Assembly: GCF_003449015.1 (NCBI RefSeq)
Contig: NZ_QRGD01000002.1
Location: 372,001-436,000 of the forward strand
Direction of reading: 5' to 3'
Length of the DNA: 64,000 nt
From: Aureibaculum luteum
GTDB taxonomy: Bacteria; Bacteroidota; Bacteroidia; Flavobacteriales; Flavobacteriaceae
Numbering within the stretch: the first letter of the stretch is position 1; each line of letters starts with the position of its first letter. The position numbers and the translations under genes are program-made. The notes beneath the pieces are model-generated. The model saw nothing but the letters and a program-made list of their open reading frames with translations. It did not search any database and was not told the DNA's origin. This document shows, in pieces, positions 60,548 through 64,000 of the stretch.

Positions 60548-62473
60548 TTATTTATATCCTCCCAACCTCATTTTATCTAATAAAGCTAAGAATTTAGGGT
60601 CGGATCGTAGGTTTACAAACTTAGGATCATATTTAATTTCATACAATTTATTGCATCGTCTTTTATATGCAATTTCAAGATATTCTAATGCTTTTTTGTT
60701 ATTACCCATATGGGCGTAACCACCAGCATCACTGTACAGAATAAAATCATCAAGGTTAGATGGGGTACTGAATATCCTAATATTGTTTTCATTGTAATAC
60801 TTATGAATACCTCTAATGCCATTTTTTCTAAAGGTCATTTTTAAGGAATCAAGATCAATATTTTTTGAGCTTTCAGAGGATAATGTATAATAATCAGCCA
60901 ACTCTGCAATTGCAATGTCATCCTTTCCTTGAGCTTTATAAATATGAAGATTTAACCAATAAGAATACATATTGTATTTGTTTATTTCCTTTAGTTTAGC
61001 CGTTTCAATCAAAGCTTCATTATAATTTCCACTGTATAAATAATAATAGGCACTTTTCGTAATTGCCATATAAGATAATGGATCTAAATCAATTGCAATT
61101 TCTATTTGTTTTCTTGCTTCATCGAAGTGGTCTTTTACACTAAATAAAAATTGTGAATAATAGATGTGTGTAGTAGCGTTATTTGGATCTAATAGTATAG
61201 CGAGTTTAAATTCTTTTTCCGCTTTTCCCCAATCCCAACCATAGAAACAGGCCAATGTTCCAAGAGCTGCATGACCCTCAGCTAAATCGTTATCCAGAGC
61301 AATGGATTTTAAAGCCAGCTTTTCAACAAACTTTACAGAGTCAATTACATATAAATTTTTATGCGAAAATATATAAGCATTTGCCAAAGCAGCATATGCT
61401 AATGCAAATTCTGGATCTTTTTCAATAGCTTGTTTAAAATAGCGAATGCTTTTGTCACCTTCACCATGAGAATGAGTTTTGAAATTTGAGAAATGTATCC
61501 CCTTTTTATAGAGATTATACGCTTCGATATTTTTTGTTGGCATTTTCTCCATTGGGCCTATTTCAGAAGGAGAAATAACCATTTTCAATTCGGCAGCAAT
61601 GAGATTAGCGATTTCAGATTGTATTAAGAAAATACTTTTTAAGTTGTAGTCATAGGTTTCAGACCAAATTTGATAATCCTTTTTCACATCTATTAACTTT
61701 GCATTAATTCTCAATTCATCTCCATTTTGTTGTACACTTCCTTCTAATAAATATGTAATATCAAGTTCTTTTACAATTTTGGAAGTCGTCTTTTCCGTTT
61801 CTAAGATAGTCTCTGAAATTATTTTAAGCTCTTTAATTTTGTTTAAATGATTTTGAATTGACTCCGCTAAACCATCTGCAAAATTTTGGTTTTCTTTGTT
61901 ATAACTGAGGTTTTTGAATGGAAGTACTAAAATGGATTTATCCTTTACAATTATTGCAGTTGCGTCGGTTGTTTTCTTATCATTTGAACGGGAATATAAA
62001 AAGTAAGAAATTGTAACTATTAAAATAAAACCTAGGAGAGTACTTAAAATTATTTTTTTTTGAGACATATTTTTCTTTGCCAGGATTATATCCTGTGGTG
62101 CAGAAGAAATACCGACTTTATCCATGGCTTCAACAGCCCTATGCTTCGCTTCACCAGGTGGATAACCAAAACATTTACGAAAACTAGTATTAAAGTAGGT
62201 AGGACTACTAAAACCTACACGGTATGCAATTTCAGAAGCGGTTGTTACATCATTTTGTAACATTTCCATCGCTTTATGGAGTCTATACTCCCTTATAAAA
62301 CGGCTGGAAGACTTTCCTTTTATCTTTTGAATCTTTCTATGTAATTGCGATCGACTTAACCCAATTGCTTCTGCCAATTCTTTTACACCAAAATGTTCGT
62401 TTTCAATATTGACTTCGAGTATATCATTCAGTTTTTTTATAAAAACTTGATCCATTGAAAGTTCTTCTGACAT
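60548..62473 (-). CDS. Membrane-anchored AraC-type regulator with TPR periplasmic domain
   Basis: A 641-residue protein. Residues about 8-105 are an AraC DNA-binding domain (FGVKELAEAIGLSRSQLHRK, TTASEIAYRVGFSSPTYFN, FRKCFGYPPGE), followed by a linker, one membrane helix (about 143-160), a TolB/FlgO-like domain (KDKSILVLPFKNLS, FADGLAESIQNHL, DITYLLEGSVQQNGDELRI) and six or so tetratricopeptide repeats up to the C-terminus. The DNA-binding part would be cytoplasmic and the TPR part periplasmic, a one-component trans-membrane regulator like those of Bacteroidota and of CadC. Effector and targets are unknown; it diverges from a 460-base gap. Confidence 0.85.
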   Translation of the reverse strand: MSEELSMDQVFIKKLNDILEVNIENEHFGVKELAEAIGLSRSQLHRKIQKIKGKSSSRFIREYRLHKAMEMLQNDVTTASEIAYRVGFSSPTYFNTSFRKCFGYPPGEAKHRAVEAMDKVGISSAPQDIILAKKNMSQKKIILSTLLGFILIVTISYFLYSRSNDKKTTDATAIIVKDKSILVLPFKNLSYNKENQNFADGLAESIQNHLNKIKELKIISETILETEKTTSKIVKELDITYLLEGSVQQNGDELRINAKLIDVKKDYQIWSETYDYNLKSIFLIQSEIANLIAAELKMVISPSEIGPMEKMPTKNIEAYNLYKKGIHFSNFKTHSHGEGDKSIRYFKQAIEKDPEFALAYAALANAYIFSHKNLYVIDSVKFVEKLALKSIALDNDLAEGHAALGTLACFYGWDWGKAEKEFKLAILLDPNNATTHIYYSQFLFSVKDHFDEARKQIEIAIDLDPLSYMAITKSAYYYLYSGNYNEALIETAKLKEINKYNMYSYWLNLHIYKAQGKDDIAIAELADYYTLSSESSKNIDLDSLKMTFRKNGIRGIHKYYNENNIRIFSTPSNLDDFILYSDAGGYAHMGNNKKALEYLEIAYKRRCNKLYEIKYDPKFVNLRSDPKFLALLDKMRLGGYK

Positions 62474-62935
62474 TTTAGATATAGATTTATAAAGTTTTTT
62501 ACTATATTGGCTTAGCCCTAATCAACTAATATACAAATAAAATTATAAGTTTTTTGAACTTGATTCAGAATCATTAATAGGAGTTATGCAACTATCAATC
62601 AGCTATCAAAACAGTACAAGTTGGTCGCATTATAATCAAGTAAAATACCTTATACAGCTAAGAAGAAAAAACAGAAACCTTGATTTCTATTTAATAAACT
62701 AATACTTTTGTTGATAGAGGGCAGCTACAAAATTGATATTTTTCAATTCTTGTTTATCGCTCCAAAAGTCAACTAAAGTGACATTCTCCAATAATATTTT
62801 TTGTTTCGATAACTATTTTATACGAAATCGTTCTAGATATAATAATAATTATTGGAATATTATTTAGAACAAATTGTCCCTTTGAAGGGACTTTAGGGAT
62901 GTGTTACCAATATAAAAATCTAAAATTTAATTGTT
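62474..62935. other. Intergenic stretch, nothing recognised
   Basis: About 460 bases between the two divergent-looking minus-strand genes. There is no ORF worth reporting, no clear promoter or hairpin. An A/T-rich pair of short repeats is present but not convincing. Confidence 0.5.
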
Positions 62936-64000
62936 CTATTTATAAAAAGGCAATTTAACAACAGTTGCTGGTATAGATTTTTTACGAATAGCAATATAAA
63001 TGGTAGTACCTACTTTAGAATATTCAGTAGGAACATAACCTAAACCAATTCCTTTCTTTAAAGATGGACTCATGGTACCAGAAGTAACCACCCCAATCTT
63101 TTTATCATTTGCGTCAACAATATCATAATCGTGACGAGGAATACCTTTCTCAGTAAGTTCAAAACCTACTAATTTTTTAGTAACACCTTCTTCTTTTTGT
63201 TTTTTTAGATTTTGAGAATTGGTAAAGTCTTTAGTGAATTTTGTAATCCATCCCAATCCCGCTTCTAATGGCGATGTACTATCATCAATATCATTTCCAT
63301 ATAAACAAAATCCCATTTCTAAACGAAGGGTATCTCTTGCTGCTAATCCGATTGGTTTAATACCTTCAGCTTCACCAGCTTCCATCACTTTATTCCACAC
63401 CTGTTCAACTTCAGAATTTTTGCAATAAATTTCAAATCCACCAGAACCTGTATAACCAGTAGCAGAGATAATTACATGTTCAATACCAGCAAAATCAGCT
63501 ACTTCAAAAGTATAATATTTCATATTCTCTAAATCAATAGAGGTCAAAGATTGCATTGCTTTAGCTGCTTTTGGGCCTTGAATAGCCAATAAAGAGAAGT
63601 CTTCTGATAAATTCTTCATCTCAGCCTTCATGGAATTGTGTTTGCTAATCCAATCCCAATCTTTATCAATATTTGAAGCATTAACTACTAATAAATACTT
63701 TTCTGAATTTAACCTGTAAATAATTAAATCATCAACAATACCACCATCTTCGTTAGGTAAACAACTGTATTGAGCTTGACTATCTACTAATTTTGAGGCA
63801 TCGTTAGAACATACTTTTTGAATTAATTCTAAGGCATTAGGACCTGTAATTAAAAATTCGCCCATGTGCGACACATCAAAAATACCGACACCATTTCTTA
63901 CTGTCTCATGTTCAACATTAATACCTTCATATTGAACAGGCATATTGTATCCTGCAAATGGGACTAGTTTTGCTCCAAGAGCTTCGTGAATGTGTGTTAA
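62936..64000 (-). CDS. gcvT: Glycine cleavage system T protein (5' end outside window)
   Basis: GcvT transfers the methylene group of the lipoyl-bound intermediate to tetrahydrofolate in glycine breakdown. The ATG at 63943 is internal: the frame is open to base 64000 and reads [20 protein letters not shown] into [20 protein letters not shown], so the true start lies outside. The visible 354 residues include [53 protein letters not shown] and the C-terminal [22 protein letters not shown], all typical. It is partial at the N-terminus only. Confidence 0.93.
   Translation of the reverse strand, partial: LTHIHEALGAKLVPFAGYNMPVQYEGINVEHETVRNGVGIFDVSHMGEFLITGPNALELIQKVCSNDASKLVDSQAQYSCLPNEDGGIVDDLIIYRLNSEKYLLVVNASNIDKDWDWISKHNSMKAEMKNLSEDFSLLAIQGPKAAKAMQSLTSIDLENMKYYTFEVADFAGIEHVIISATGYTGSGGFEIYCKNSEVEQVWNKVMEAGEAEGIKPIGLAARDTLRLEMGFCLYGNDIDDSTSPLEAGLGWITKFTKDFTNSQNLKKQKEEGVTKKLVGFELTEKGIPRHDYDIVDANDKKIGVVTSGTMSPSLKKGIGLGYVPTEYSKVGTTIYIAIRKKSIPATVVKLPFYK

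Overview
The window is AT-rich chromosomal DNA from a bacterium of the Bacteroidota, most probably a marine-type Flavobacteriaceae. Supporting signs are the promoters of the form TTG-N19/20-TAnnTTTG, the purA-fur-rsh order, FabV, a DUF3810 protein, a Lacal_2735-type small protein, a fused membrane lycopene cyclase with CrtZ, and an IS200-like transposase flanked by GCTCC/GGAGC hairpins. Most of the window is ordinary core chromosome: a TPR histidine kinase and response regulator (2-2438), class IV aminotransferase, tRNA-Met, an RlmL-type methyltransferase, proC-proB-proA-ablB (16296-19983), recQ, kdsD-tatC-lptB, fabV, purA-fur-rsh, a Ste24 protease, an NlpC/P60 lipoprotein, a SpoU methyltransferase, two amidohydrolases, dnaB, an AraC-TPR regulator and gcvT (cut by the right edge).

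Region 6.5-14.3 kb, just after the tRNA, is a decaying accessory block. It holds intact SpoIIAA-like and DUF302 genes beside an ftsH paralogue broken by four frameshifts, a pyridoxamine-phosphate-oxidase-like gene with five internal stops (no long ORF remains, found by translating the minus strand), a YtxH gene with an early stop, a beheaded CDP-alcohol phosphatidyltransferase, and the N-terminal relic of a B12-dependent ribonucleotide reductase. Four promoters in this block share one architecture: a 12-bp CRP/FNR-type palindrome (TGAC-N4-GTCA or close) whose first base lies exactly 35 bp before the -7 element. The block therefore looks like the remains of a CRP/FNR-controlled low-oxygen or stress regulon whose operators have outlived several of its genes. 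One such promoter, with two palindromes 22 bp apart, drives a stretch with no convincing gene and may make a non-coding RNA.

Region 29.7-41.2 kb is a light-protection locus. A MerR-type regulator with the two cobalamin-binding signatures of CarH photoreceptors (W-x9-EH and E-x-H-x-x-G) precedes crtI-crtB-crtZ-lycopene cyclase, a fasciclin lipoprotein, an SDR/DUF2867 protein, a 6-pyruvoyl-tetrahydropterin-synthase-type gene with folE, and an operon of SDR, TspO, a Lacal_2735 protein, an SRPBCC protein, photolyase and a DUF2141 protein. Reading the upstream regions by eye gave one shared operator, WTGTTTMA-N16-TTAAACAN, with the two half sites always 24 bp apart. It occurs at five places (regulator itself, crtI, fasciclin, SDR/DUF2867, pterin/folE), always on top of a predicted -7 element, with a degenerate sixth copy before the photolyase operon. 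The simplest reading is an autoregulated, probably B12- and light-responsive repressor controlling carotenoid synthesis, pterin supply and DNA photorepair together. This is the strongest new system in the window.

Smaller points of interest are an unusual T-loop in tRNA-Met, a six-copy heptamer repeat in front of the SpoU methyltransferase gene, twin terminator-like hairpins at 12.5 and 12.65 kb, and an AraC-TM-TPR regulator.
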